Assembly (NCBI GenBank): GCA_037178625.1 | Contig: CM074137.1 | Coordinates: forward strand, 2,356,001-2,420,000 | DNA length: 64,000 bases | Direction: 5' to 3' | DNA from: Skeletonema tropicum | Lineage: Eukaryota > Bacillariophyta > Thalassiosirophyceae > Thalassiosirales > Thalassiosiraceae | Shown here: piece after piece, positions 9,130-20,698 of the stretch | How the letters are laid out: each line of letters begins with the position of its first letter | Numbering within the stretch: the stretch's first letter is position 1 | Translations under genes and position numbers: made by a program | Notes under the pieces: model-generated | The model's database searches: none | What the model saw: only the letters and a program-made list of their open reading frames with translations | Told to the model about the DNA's origin: nothing

Positions 9130-12100
9130 AAGTCATTTCTATCCAGCGACGAACTATTTAGCGTAAATTCATCCTTATTCACTGGTGCATCTAGGATGAC
9201 CAGCCTCTTGCTTGCATTGTGGGAGGAGGAGGAATGAGAGAAACAATTCAAGAGCAATCTGAACTGGAATTACCAAACCAAAATGGTCTGTGCCGCTGTG
9301 GCAGCCATGGATTGTCCATGTTCTCTAAATGTGGTTGGCCAACGTGGCAATCATGCCTAACATATTTCAGAAGACAAGGTCATGGGGGGAGTAACGATTG
9401 TCTACTCTGCTTCTCCTAGATATCGGATTATATCCTTTGGTGTGCCGTTTCTTCCACCAAAGAGATCTTCCAAAATACTAATGAGCAATTCAGATGTTAG
9501 TCTGAAGGGAAGGGGACTTCCTTGGTACTTTGTGTCCGTGGCAAGTGTCCCGAGTCCCGAATCTCGTACCTTGATTCTCTGTCTTGTTTACACGCGACAG
9601 TCGAAAGGAATCTCTTGCGCAAGCTCAAATTCAAACATTATCCGGAGTGGTGGGTCTCGTAAGAGAGACTACTCTATCAATACTAATACGGTGGTCATGC
9701 CTAGAAAAGGAAGACTACTTTCACAACGCAATCTCGCGTCGGCGAATATGATTGTGGTTGGAACCATGCTGCTGCAGATTACCTACGGTGTTCAAAAGGA
9801 ACCTGCACACACCTCGATGCATCCGACTTAACTATCCTTGCTGGATGTACTTCTCACGTGAAGGAGAGGACGTTCAAGGATTGCTCGAGCAAGTGGAAAA
9901 GCACATGCGGAAATCAAGGCAGGGTCGCAAACAGGCGCATACCAGCACAACGAGATGATAACTACAAGACATCGTCCTTCTAAACCGCTGTTGTTGAAGA
10001 CAACTAGTGGAGGACTTGCGAGAAAGCTGGCTGCTTGCTCAATGCTCGTCCTACAGTCCGAGAGTGGCTGAGATCCGTAGCCGACTGCTCACCGTGTTTC
10101 GGGAGGTTCACCTTCTTCCAATGCACTTGAGACATTCATCGGCTGATGGTAAATTTCGTTCATAGTTCGGTGACCTGATTATTGGATACTCAGATGGGAC
10201 AGAGCTCGCCAAGCCTGCGTCATGGAGGGTTCAGTACAGAGCAGGCCATCGAGGGAGCTACACTTGCACCCGGACATCTTCTACTGAAATGTTGTAATAC
10301 ATGATGAGAAAGTGTTTAACTCTATCGGAACGACCTGTTGTTTGGTGTACACAACGCAGGTAATAATGATCAAATAAGAGAGAAGCGTGCTCAAGGCAGT
10401 TCTCGAGGCTTCCAAGTAAATGCTGCAAAAGACACTTACCATGCCCAGGAAGTGACTAACACTTGGATACACCATCTGGAAATTGTTCTTTCGACGATGG
10501 TGGTTGCCATCTTAGTTCTTGTGTGTTGTACCAAGACTACCAATAGATCTGCTCCGCTGCTTTTAGTGGCAAATGTGGGGCCTCCTCGAAATTCGGTCAA
10601 TATGGTACGGGGAGGAGGGATGCTGACCAAACAAGGAAGCGTTCCCATGATCAATCGCCAGCGACTAGATGCATGTCTAAGGCGTTTCCAAATTCAGAGT
10701 TGATCGGCATTTTGGCTGAGCTTACTTCATTCAAGCGCAAGGCTTGGGGGAGTATCGATTCTTGAAGACACTCTTCGACTGGCATCTGTCGTGGTGCACA
10801 ACAGGAGATGAAGTGATGAAGCTTGAACTTCGAAAAGAAGTTCAAGGGCGCGTGTCGGAGTACGGGTGAGTAATGTGCTATCACCTCCTCTCGGCATTTG
10901 TGCCTGGAGTTCTTCCGGTCTAAAGACAGGGCGAGGGCCGCCATACCCTCCGGGAGACAATCTCTCCTCATATTTATCAAATCAACCTCAAACTAATTGC
11001 AAGGGGAAGATATTACGACTGCGACGGGGCTAGTGCTAGCGAGGCTGCGCTGCCTCAGTTGAGATCCTCAGTGGTCGAGGGTGTGATGCTTCAGCGTAAA
11101 GGAAAGTAGTACATACATTACCAGCGTTTGACAGCGTCATCCTTCACGACACATGCCACACCTACAAAGGAAGAGGTACCGACAGCAGCTCATTGGAGTG
11201 CGCTGTTATAATGCAGACTTGGGAAGACAGCAGCTCTTTGAGTGGCTGATCTAAAGATGACGAAGACAAATGGTAAGCTCTTGTGACTGCGCATAGTCAC
11301 ACACGACATGGAAGTAGAAGATAGTGTTCTGATATAAACGTTGATGAAGCAAAGCTAGCTACGTATGTTCCTGGACCTGCCGCAACATTCTAATGGGATC
11401 GAGAAATATTCTAATGATCTTCGACAGAGATGATGTATGCAGAGCCTATGCAACGATGCAAAAGGAGATACCTCTGTGGTGATTCCGGCAGCTCTTCAAT
11501 CCAAGATCCAAGACCTTGCTTAGGGGATCTGGTATATCACGACCGTTTTGTGCCTTAGGCCGATGGATCGTAAGAACGCACTTTACGTCAACGAGGTTCT
11601 GACAGGTACTGATGCAAGTACGCTTATTTTATCAGGAAGTTATGCAGTTGTGCATGCAGTTGTTGTTGCCCTATCGTCTGATCTGATATTAGATTCGATT
11701 GAGGTAGAGGTGCCAAAGAAGGCTGAGGAGGGAGCTCAGGATGCGCTTACCCCTTTGCAACATTCAAATTGCCATTATTATGTGTGAAACTATGATCGAC
11801 CTTCCACGGCTCGTTCAAAGTGGTTGACTTTCCCACTACCAAAGATTCGAACGGGATGTTGGTGAATCCGCGAGATAGAGTGACTCCTCTTCTCACACTT
11901 CAAGTGAAGTTCAAGCGGACTCTCTACCTGTTCTTCAAGACTCTTGATTAAATCGTTTTAGGCAGAAGTGATGAATGCACATGAAGCCAGTGATACTCTT
12001 CCAACACGTAAGTCACGATATTCAAGAATACAGAGATGATACAACCTCTCTGGACGGAGTGCAATATGTACTTGTTACAATTACAATGCACCCACCGCAG

Positions 12101-12847
12101 TACTACTGCCGCAAAAACAGAGTCACTTGTGAACCTGTTGATGCAGCCCGATCGTCAAATCCGAATGCAGCCGGAAGACAATCTGGTCTCTTCGTACCAC
12201 ACCGTTTAACGCAGCCTTGCGAAGCCAGTAAAGCGATGTCCAAGATAGACACTTGTTATACTCTGGTCGCCAGGATGGCCGCTGCCGAACGAAATTGGTG
12301 GATAGTTCCAAACGCTCGAAAGAACTTCGAAGCGTCGCGATCCCAAATACTGATTTGGTTCGTAGGCTTTGATCTAGCCGTTTTTAAAGTCTTAAATCTG
12401 CCGAGAGCAGAGACTCCAACGGAGGCCTCTTCTTCAAGCGACTGAAGTTGACACGAAAGGAACTGTACGATACAAAAACGAGCCTCAGTTAGTTTAGTCT
12501 AGTGAGCGCTACAACAATTGATAAAGACCCCATAGTATTGAGGAGTACAGGGGGTGTGTATAGAGAAATTATTCGAATTGGAAATGGAAACTGAACGTTG
12601 AACAACGACGTCTTGGCCAAATCCTATGCACACACAACCGATGTCAAGGAAAGTACATTTGGTTGCTCTAATATCACAAAAGAACTTACGTCCTTGATTC
12701 GATCGAAATTGACATTGCCTGGAGGTCTTTTTTTCCCAAGTTGGGTTTTGGTTTCTATCTGTTAGACTGGTTTTTTATCCGGATGGCTTGCCATGGGTTT
12801 TCCAGTCTTGACAGCTCGTTTTTGGTTCACACAAGTTCGGGGGAGAA

Positions 12848-13122
12848 TGTCACAGGATATGACTCTCTTCTGGTATCCCAATACCGTTATGACAGTCATT
12901 CTTCCTGTTCACACGTGTCAAGTAGCAACCACGGTGAGAACCCGTGATTGATCCTCTCACACAAGATGACGTCGCACGTTGGTGCTCCTTCATCACCTTT
13001 GGGAATAGCCCACTTCTTTAGCTCTTAAGCTTTAGTAGTCACCATGATATCCAGTGTTCCTAGCTAGTGGTCTCTTCTGGCTCTAGTTGCACAATCAATA
13101 CCGGTCCTATTTGCTTGTGACA
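12848..13122 (+). repeat. 3' LTR (275 bp)
   Basis: Same sequence as 7799-8072 with one extra base. Preceded by the polypurine run at 12839-12847 and followed by the target duplication GTGCT. Confidence 0.93.
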
Positions 13123-13158
13123 GTGCTTCTTTCATGGTCGGTGTCGGTCTCGGTCTCG

Positions 13159-13250
13159 GTCGGTGCATGTCAAAAAATGAAAATGGCGGGAGGCCCAAGG
13201 GTAAAGGGGAGGCCGACATAAGAAAAATCTTCATGTCGACATGCACCGAC
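13159..13250. repeat. 13-bp inverted repeat in the former shared MYND promoter
   Basis: GTCGGTGCATGTC at 13159-13171 is exactly mirrored at 13238-13250, ending 26 bp before the conserved start of copy C. It stands in the original intergenic space between divergent copies B and C. It could be a binding-site pair or the ends of a tiny MITE; nothing decides between them. Confidence 0.6.
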
Positions 13251-13275
13251 AACCCACCATATGACCGACGTTAGC

Positions 13276-14117
13276 ATGGGAAGGAAACGAAACCAAGGGA
13301 AGGCTAGAAAGGCGGCCAAAGCCAGGGCCAAACAGGAGGAAGAGGAGAGGGAGAATAATAATCAGATGACGGCTAGGGAGGAGCGATCGCAGGAAGAGCA
13401 ATTGCGGACGCGGCAGTTGCAGTCCCGTAGTGGAAATCTTTTGCCGTCGTCAGGACATGACACCGCAATTCAATGCTACCATGGCTTTGAAACCTTTGGC
13501 AAAACAACAACTGGTAATTTCTTGGAAGCATTTGAATCAGCATTTTTCATGAAGCTATTTATAATGGCGCACAAGGCATGGATTGTCTTGTTGAGGCTAG
13601 AAATGCTACGATCGATAAATATGCCGATGTGTGGGACGATTCTGCCAAGATGAAAATAGCGATGTCGTACATATTGTTTGTCGGGACGCTATGTATTCTG
13701 AAAGGTGATTATGATGGCGCCCGTAGGGCTACTATTTTTGCCAGATATTTTGAGCAATACATCGCAGTTGTGTTGAAACAATCTCAAGCTCTACAAAACA
13801 TTCCAAAGTTAGTGGAAGCTCATAATGCCGACAAGCATACACTCGTGAAATTTTTCCGGCACCGCATCCCCTGCTCTTGCTTGGATGAGATATATGAAGA
13901 AGTCAAGTCCATTACAAAGATGGGTGTTTGCTTCAACCCACAGTGTCCCATCCTTCATAGAACGACGGAACGCAGCAAAGCAATGTATTGCAGTCGATGC
14001 CGAAATGTAACCTATTGTTCGAGAGCATGCCAAACAATTGATTGGACGAACCACAGGGGCCTGTGTGACCAGGCGGTTGCCCAAATAGCTGACTTTGAGG
14101 CAAAAAAGAAGTCATAA
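13276..14117 (+). pseudogene. MYND zinc-finger protein, copy C, one frameshift
   Basis: Shares with copy B the N-terminal MGRKRNQGKARKAAKARAKQ, an EERSQEEQLRTRQLQ repeat, the middle domain (YADVWDDSAKMKIAMS) and the MYND finger (YCSRCRNVTYCSRACQ, then His and Cys). The first frame carries residues through about 13545, then the rest reads in another frame from FHEAIYNG onward. The change falls at a run of five T in GCATTTTTCATG, where copy B has GCATTTCAT. One extra T would join the halves into about 280 residues. An ATG at 13261 is also in frame; 13276 is preferred by paralogy. The 5' flank is the target duplication of the retrotransposon. Confidence 0.75.
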
Positions 14118-15029
14118 TGCCCACAAGATTATTGTCAACACATTTAAATGTCATTTACAATACCTTCTCTACTCGACTTTCATGCTTCAGTAGACTTTCA
14201 TAGCTGTAGATAAAAGTATTCAGCGATGATGAGATGAAGCGCAAATAATGTAATCCTTTGGTCATAATACTAATTGACAGAGCTAAGATATCTACTTTCC
14301 AAGCAAGAAGTACAAGAATGTCACAGTGATGATACAGCAAGAAGCAATGCGATAGTTATTCATGCTCTAGAACTATGTATATAAACTCATGTGACTACCA
14401 AGAAACGAATTCCATTCTAAGTAGGCATTGACAATTTACTGCACATATATAATTTTACACTGACTACATTCTACCTCCTCAAAGCACAATCTGCCTCTCA
14501 CTTCCCCTCTTCAACCAGGCCGGAGGCTCCATAGAACTTCCTTCACTACTCACAAGCCGTGCGCGCCATTAGCATCCATCAGGGCTTGGCCATTCCAAAA
14601 TTTCGGCCAGCCTGCTCTAGGTGGGTATAACTTGAGTTTTCACCCTAGAGACCCCGCCAGCCCTCCACAATCCACACATCATGATGTTGTGTGTTGATGC
14701 AGTGCTGGATCGAATTGTGCAGTCGTTGGATCTTGTTGCGATGATATAAGAAGGTTGACTCTATTAGCCTCGAGGTGAACACAATCAAGTGCAGCAACTT
14801 GAGCCCACTACTCTAGAGTTGAAACCGGAGGAGGTGGATAAATATTTTGGCTAGGCTGTGATTTGGAGGGTGGGTATAAGCCGAGTAGGTGGCTAGTTCG
14901 CGGAGGGTCCCTGTATCCAAGCTTCTTCAGAAGGCTAGAGTTATCCGTCCTCGGAGCGGCTCTAGTCCCGTATATTCGTGACTCACAGCGTTAGGAGTAA
15001 GAAGCACATACAATTGTGGGGTTTTATGT
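14118..15029. other. No intact gene; partial copy of the 6.7-6.85 kb segment
   Basis: On the minus strand 14450-14580 resembles 6700-6850: codons for MEPPAWLKRG followed by a GAGGTAGAATGTAGT box. The rest shows no coding signal. Confidence 0.45.
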
Positions 15030-15713
15030 TCGGATTTCTCGGTACGTAGGTAAGTGGTCCGTACAGGTATGGAATCAGGCCCCTCGATTCGGTACTGAGC
15101 ATAATGAGATGGGTAGGGAGAGGTGCAAGCCAGCCTTGGCCGGAGATGCATTGTGCAGTGGTGCAAAAGGATACATTCCTTCATTTAGGGTGGGAAAGGA
15201 AAGGGACTGTCTTCTGTGGCTTGCTAACCTCTTGCTCTTGTACTCTTGCTGCTTGCTGCTTGCCTTGCCTTCATCTTCATTCTTTCATTCTTCCAATAAT
15301 ACGATTATATTATGAAGATGATTGAGTGAGTTTATGCGAGGGTGACACAAATGAATTCATCTGGGTCGGACTCACCCAAATTGTCTTCAACTCCACTTTC
15401 ATTTTCATTCCCATTCCAATGTTTTCTTCCTATCTCTGCTGATCATCCCGTGCAAACTATAATGTTGGTCTGCTCATGCCAGAACAAATTGAAACACTAA
15501 CATGCTCAATAAGAAGTACAATCAATGCGCATCATCTATTTTACATTCTCCATTATAATCTACCTACCTCAATGTTCAGTAATTTGCCACATAAGTATTA
15601 CAACTCTCTCTAGGCAAATATGTTCAAGCCATCGTAATTTGCCACATATGTCAGTAATGCCCCAGAAGAGAGCAGGAGAGTAAATGTAAGTAATAAGCAT
15701 TGTAGATTCATCA
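15030..15713 (-). repeat. Right arm of ~700-bp inverted repeat
   Basis: Reverse-orientation partner of 4796-5498, ~90% or better by eye with a few indels. No MYND gene lies beyond its inner end, so only the upstream region of copy A was duplicated. A truncated DHHC gene copy starts 50 bp past its outer end. Confidence 0.9.
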
Positions 15714-15765
15714 GCGTTACACATCCTCTCTAGAGAGTATCTACCACCACAAAACAACGTCAACC

Positions 15766-15870
15766 ATGGCGTCCGAAACCGCCCCACTGCTCAACAGAAA
15801 TGGCAAAAATACCAAAAATGGTTCCTACGATGCCGCTACTTCTTCCAGCTTGAAGATGGGGAATAGATAG
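15766..15870 (+). pseudogene. Truncated 5' copy of the DHHC gene
   Basis: Encodes 34 residues beginning [15 protein letters not shown], matching the start of the palmitoyltransferase at 18347 ([15 protein letters not shown]) with shared CAACCATGGCGTCCGAAAC at the start. Similarity fades after the Ala/Ser-rich stretch, and the frame ends at a stop at 15868. It lacks the whole catalytic part. Confidence 0.85.
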
Positions 15871-16013
15871 AGAGGAACAGATGGCAATGAAGGATGCAAT
15901 ACTGCTTGGAAGCAAAATGATGCATTTAAATGTATATCTATGAGCGAGCGCATCAAACAACAAATTTTCTCTACCTCTACAAGTACTGATCATTGTTACC
16001 AAAGTGAAAGAAT

Positions 16014-16933
16014 CTAATACACAGTGGCATCCTGTTGATTGGCAGCCTCAATATCCGGTTCATTCTCAACTTCATCTTTACCAATCTTCGTAGTCTCGAC
16101 TACCTTTGACCCATCCGCATTCATCACCTCCCTTGTAATCACTTTCGTTCCATCAGCATTGATTACCTCTTTAATCTTTTCTTTAATATTCTTCTGATCT
16201 ACAGCAGACATTTCCATAGGCATGACGCTATCAGTGGCACTCTCATCAAAAGGTTTAACAAGGAACGAGAGAATCGATGCAACCGCCCAAAGGATGACTG
16301 CAGCAATGTTCAACCCGGCAGCATTGGCAAAGACACATTCGTGTCGTTTGCACAAGTCGGCACCAAACATTAGGAATGCCAATCCTTGAAATACCATGAT
16401 GAAGCCATAAGTAACGCCTAGGCCCTTGATGAATCGCATGTCACAAGAGATGCAACAAATGCACCATGAGATAATCATGGTAATGACTCCAAAGACAGTA
16501 GCTACGATGGCACATGCTCGTGCAGCAATGTGCATCGCGCCCAACTCTTCGGGGAAGACATCCCATCCTTCATTGTAGAGTTGGCAGGAGTTTTGATACT
16601 TTTCATATGTCGTGAGGCCGAATCCTCTGTTATACATGTACCTTAGTTCGGACAGGCCTGGCATATCCCCGAAGGCATCGTCGGAAACTGTGACGAATCT
16701 GCAATTGCTGAGTGTGTTGAGTGACATGCTTAATCCTATTGTTGCAACGATGGCGACTGCTAGAGAGAGCCATCCATGTGGAAGTGAACTATATTATTTG
16801 TGTAGAGAATTCGGAAGAGATGGTTGGTGAGCTGCATGTTTGCAACAAGTATCTACCTGCCTGACGGCTAGCTGAGGCTCAGCACTGCGTAAGATTAAAG
16901 CACTTACCAGCACGGTTTACAACCCTTTGCCAT
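16014..16933 (-). CDS. Four-TM membrane protein, two exons
   Basis: Exons 16908-16933 and 16014-16788 join across a 119-nt GT-AG intron (GTAAGTGC ... ATATAG) to give 266 residues. The spliced N-terminus reads MAKGCKPC then CSLPHGWLSLAVAIVATIG, a first hydrophobic segment. Three further membrane spans follow: near 95-120 (AIVATVFGVITMIISWC), 125-150 and 163-190. The C-terminal ~70 residues are acidic and repetitive (VINADGTKVITREVMNADGS), likely cytosolic. Topology resembles tetraspan families, but no diagnostic CCG motif is seen, so function is unassigned. Without the first exon the frame would start inside the first hydrophobic segment, which supports the spliced model. Confidence 0.8.
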
Positions 16934-17190
16934 TTTGATGATAAGTTTCTTCTTCTTCTTTACTATTTGATTGATCGATACGTTGCTTGATTGCTTTGCT
17001 TTGCTGTTTGTGTTTATGCTGGCTCTTGCTACCACAACAACAACATCATCGAGCAGCGTTCGCTTCGGTGATGGAATGAGAAGAGTAGCGAGCTCCATCC
17101 TACTGCGACTCCGCTCCAAATCACGTCTACGTGACAATTAACGTGACGGTTCACAAGATTCACCGAGATTCACCGCACATTTACACATAA

Positions 17191-18234
17191 GGTGCGTTCC
17201 GAGCAAAATTTTATCGTACGCACGATTTTGGTAGCGGCTAACTAAAAACATGCAGTGCTTTCCGAGCAACCAGGAGCAACTGCACGTTTTGCACGTTTTT
17301 TTTTCCCTCCGACAGCGGCGGATTCGACAATCCGTATCGACGATGATAGCCGCTACTCTCATAGCCACCACGTTGCCCAAACCCTACCAATAGTAGTATC
17401 CAGTGAATTGTATCGCAGGCAACATCTTATACAACGATTCAGCCGCTGGGTTTTATTATTACTACTGTCTACACTGCATAAATAAATGACTAATGCATGC
17501 TACATAAATCTCATTTCTGCCTATGATGTTGCTATTTTTATCCACCCTATTGTAATACTAAGGACAATAATAGCCGCCACTTCTTCTATATAATAATATT
17601 GATGAATTCCGTTCTTTACAGCCGCTCGATCCACCGTCTACAGGCTTATTGTTGTGGTTGAGTGTGTTATTATTTTTGCCATTTTGTTCACATCTTGTGT
17701 TCTTGGTGTTTTGGAGGTGTGGGGGGGCTTTAATGGTCACTCCGAGCAGCCGGATTCTCACTTCATATCATCATCGGCGACGGGTAGCGGAGGGGTAGTG
17801 CATATTATTGTTTATCTTCTTCTATGGTCGCAGGGAAGGTGGTTGTTTTAATTTCAAATCTCAATGGAGTGGATTGCAATTATATTATCACCGCCCCTAA
17901 AGCAGCCGAAACGCCACCCTGCTGCGAATAAGTCGCCATATATGTCTTCTAAGCGATAGGCCATCGATACCTTATGAAATATAGTCATGGACTGAGATAG
18001 GTGGCCTTACTAGGGGTGCCATTGTCATGGCATCTTTTTATTTTTGTGTGCTCGTGGACGTACGATCATGCAGAAATCGAGTTGGCTTTCTGCATGATCG
18101 TGCAATCGTACGCATGATTTTCGAAGCGGCCCAAAGCGGGGAAATATGAGAACTGCACGATCGTACGTAGGGGTATCGATTTAACCTAGGAAAAGCGAAA
18201 TCGTACGTACGATTTGGTTTGCTCGGAAAGCCCC
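17191..18234. mobile_element. PIF/Harbinger-like non-autonomous element, 1.04 kb
   Basis: Ends are inverted: GGTGCGTTCCGAGCAAA at 17191-17207 versus GGGGCTTTCCGAGCAAA read inward from 18234, both followed by ATCGTACG. TAA stands directly outside both ends (17188-17190 and 18235-18237), fitting the 3-bp duplications of PIF/Harbinger. An internal copy of CTTTCCGAGCAA lies near 17260, and a 14-bp stem with a 10-nt loop at 18063-18100. No transposase is encoded. It lies 110 bp upstream of the DHHC start codon. Confidence 0.75.
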
Positions 18235-18346
18235 TAACCCACGAAAATCCACGAATCACGAACCCGCTCGATCACCACACACACACACAACTCCAGTATT
18301 ATCATCAATCATCACCACAACCACAAAAACCAAAAACAAGTCAACC

Positions 18347-20503
18347 ATGGCGTCCGAAACCGCCCCACTGCTCGCCGGCAATGGCAAGAACAAAAAAAAT
18401 AATTCCTACGCTGCCGCTTCTTCTTCAGTCCCCAATAAATCCTCATCCAATGGCAGCAAAAGAGGCTCATCAGAGACGAAGGCTGCATCATCCACAAGAG
18501 ATGCAAATGCAAATAAAAATGAGTACAGCATTGTTCCTCCACCATCCCACCGCCCAGATCAACTACAAAGAGATGATCGAATTGTCGGTCGGCCATCTCC
18601 ATCCGAATCAAATAATATCAATGGGAACACCATAGAGTCAAGCAACAGCAGCAGCGGTCCAATCAACCCCACCGATTTTTTCTACAACTCTCCCACTAAT
18701 ACCACCATCCAGCGGTACTACCGCTTCACTTCCTCCAAGGCCACTCCCTTCATTGCACTCTACAAACGGCCACTTGAGACTTATCCAGAAGAACAGCAAC
18801 TTCAAAATAATAATGGCAATGGCAGTAGCACCAACGGCGGTGGTAGTGGAAGTGTACCGCCACCACAGCCGCCACCAAATCCACAAAACGATACCACTGG
18901 TTTATTAACTCGTTCCATGGTGTTGCCATCTCATGGGACGGATCCATCGGGACGGTGGATATTGGTTTCGGTTGGGGGACGGACGGGGTGGGCACGTCGA
19001 TCGTCATTGTATCCTCTGCTCACTCGTACTAATGCCGGTGATGTAAATACGAATGATGGAATAAAGGATACATGTACGATAGTGGGTGCAACAAAAAAGG
19101 ATGCTTCCAAATATAATGGCAGCAGTAAAAAATTACCATCAACAAAACCAACATCAACAACAAAAAGATCGGAACTTCCCTCACAACAACAAAATCAACA
19201 ACCAATACCAACACGATACGGTCGTCTCTCCCAAGAACCACCAACATTCACACCAGCACAAACCTTTCAAGTCAAAGAAGGGTGGATGGGCAATCACGTA
19301 TTTTTATGCGATGGCAAGGTCATGTTGGGAAGTGATGCACCACTGTTTTATGTGACGAATGCATTGTTGATTTTGGGTATGGGGATTTATTTTGGGGTGA
19401 TTTTGCCTCATTTGATACAGCATGATCCTTTGTATCAAAATAATGGTGTTGTTGGTGTTGGTGGAGAGTTTGATACCAATTCGACAATTAGTGCAGAAGA
19501 TTACAGCAGCAGCAGCAGCAGCAACAACAACCACCACTACAATCTACACACGACACACCTATGGACAACCCACCCCCTAACAATCTACACCTCCATATTC
19601 ACCTCCATCCTAACCCTCCTCTCCCTCTGGAAATGCGCCACCACCGATCCGGGCATACTCCCCCCCATCTCCTCCCCCATACGTCCACCACCCCCACCCG
19701 ATTCCATCCCCAACGGCGGTCCCATCCCCCTCGGTGGACCACTGGGCTATCGATATTGTACCACCTGTAACATCCATCGTCCACCACGATCCAAACATTG
19801 CAATTCGTGTAATTGCTGTGTATCGAAATTTGATCATCATTGTCCCTGGGTGGGGAATTGTATTGGGGAACGGAATCATCGGATGTTCTTTGTGTTTTTG
19901 TGTAGTATTAGTTTGATGACGGTGGTGATTACGGGAAGTTGTGTGAGGGTTTTGATGGAGTGTTATTTGGAGGGGGTGAGAGAGGAGGAGGAGGAGAGGA
20001 TGCATCATCATCAGCAGTTGAATGATTATGATGAGGAGGAGAATGAATCATTACATCGACTTCATTATCATCTATTCCTACGAACACTCTCCAAACAACC
20101 AGTCGAACTAGCCTTTGGTCTCTTTAGCCTCTTATGCGCATGGTCCATCACATCATTAACCTGCTTCCACGCACTAATCATAACATTGGGTCAAACTACC
20201 AATGAACGAGTGCGTGGCGTATATCAGTATGGAGGTGTGACGAATCCAGAGGATAGAGGATGTTGGAGGAATTGGATGGAAATGATGTGGAGGAAGGTTC
20301 CGAAGAGTCGATTGCCGAAGGATTTTTCGGATTTGGTGGATTTGAATGCTGGTGGTGGTTGTGGTGGTGAATGTAGTAGTGAAGTAACGGCACCAATAGT
20401 GTTGGAAGAGAGTGTTTGGCCGGGGTGGCTAGAGAGTCGTTTGGCTACAGCTTCAGCTCTGCCCAAAGCGAAGACTCAGCCCAAAGCGAAGAGCAAAAAG
20501 TAG
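18347..20503 (+). CDS. DHHC-type protein S-acyltransferase
   Basis: Intronless 718-residue protein. Enzymes of this family attach palmitate to cysteines of target proteins at endomembranes. The Cys-rich domain spans about 465-515, with [15 protein letters not shown] and catalytic DHHC at 496-499 followed by PWVGNCIG. Membrane spans flank it: about 335-360 and 400-425 before, 520-540 and 590-620 after. A TTxE-like motif (TTNERVRG) follows the last span. The N-terminal 330 residues are long, Ser/Asn/Pro-rich and low in complexity, with an SH3-like stretch near [16 protein letters not shown] Ser/Asn run near 385-395 is encoded by AGC/AAC repeats. Acidic inserts interrupt the lumenal loop around 545-570. 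The start agrees with the duplicated fragment at 15766. Target proteins are unknown. Confidence 0.93.
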   Translation: MASETAPLLAGNGKNKKNNSYAAASSSVPNKSSSNGSKRGSSETKAASSTRDANANKNEYSIVPPPSHRPDQLQRDDRIVGRPSPSESNNINGNTIESSNSSSGPINPTDFFYNSPTNTTIQRYYRFTSSKATPFIALYKRPLETYPEEQQLQNNNGNGSSTNGGGSGSVPPPQPPPNPQNDTTGLLTRSMVLPSHGTDPSGRWILVSVGGRTGWARRSSLYPLLTRTNAGDVNTNDGIKDTCTIVGATKKDASKYNGSSKKLPSTKPTSTTKRSELPSQQQNQQPIPTRYGRLSQEPPTFTPAQTFQVKEGWMGNHVFLCDGKVMLGSDAPLFYVTNALLILGMGIYFGVILPHLIQHDPLYQNNGVVGVGGEFDTNSTISAEDYSSSSSSNNNHHYNLHTTHLWTTHPLTIYTSIFTSILTLLSLWKCATTDPGILPPISSPIRPPPPPDSIPNGGPIPLGGPLGYRYCTTCNIHRPPRSKHCNSCNCCVSKFDHHCPWVGNCIGERNHRMFFVFLCSISLMTVVITGSCVRVLMECYLEGVREEEEERMHHHQQLNDYDEEENESLHRLHYHLFLRTLSKQPVELAFGLFSLLCAWSITSLTCFHALIITLGQTTNERVRGVYQYGGVTNPEDRGCWRNWMEMMWRKVPKSRLPKDFSDLVDLNAGGGCGGECSSEVTAPIVLEESVWPGWLESRLATASALPKAKTQPKAKSKK

Positions 20504-20698
20504 TTGGATAGCACATCGTGAATGATGTCTGATCCTTTTGTGGTGAAAGTATTTGGTTATTAGATGCTATCGGCTTGTGAATAGTGCATCTCTGAATGAT
20601 ATTATAAATGCTGGAAAGGATTCAATCCTTATCATAATGAAAATATAGAGCTCAGTTGTTGATTCTGTTATCACTATCTTGACAGCAAGTATGTCGTG

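Larger units (their letters stand above)
7799..13122 (+). mobile_element. Full-length LTR retrotransposon, apparently non-autonomous
   Basis: Two LTRs (7799-8072 and 12848-13122) differ by a single inserted C. Both start TGTCACA and end TGTGACA (TG...CA rule). GTGCT stands directly outside both ends (7794-7798 and 13123-13127), a 5-bp target duplication. A purine run GGGGGAGAA touches the 3' LTR (12839-12847), setting orientation as plus. The 4.8-kb interior shows no protease, integrase, reverse transcriptase or RNase H motif that I can recognise; open frames are at most ~156 residues. No clear tRNA primer site follows the 5' LTR. Near-identical LTRs imply a recent insertion, so the missing coding capacity suggests a LARD-type element moved in trans rather than slow decay. 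Confidence 0.9.

Noticed and set aside
9382..9831. 149-codon frame in the LTR element as a possible gag
   Set aside because: No zinc knuckle, no capsid-like pattern, and no continuation; composition is not clearly coding.
11975..12445. 156-codon frame in the LTR element as a possible RT or RNase H
   Set aside because: No YxDD-like or RNase H acidic motif; it cannot be told from chance.
19610..20011. 133-codon frame opposite the DHHC gene
   Set aside because: His/Thr/Gly-rich shadow of the sense repeats.
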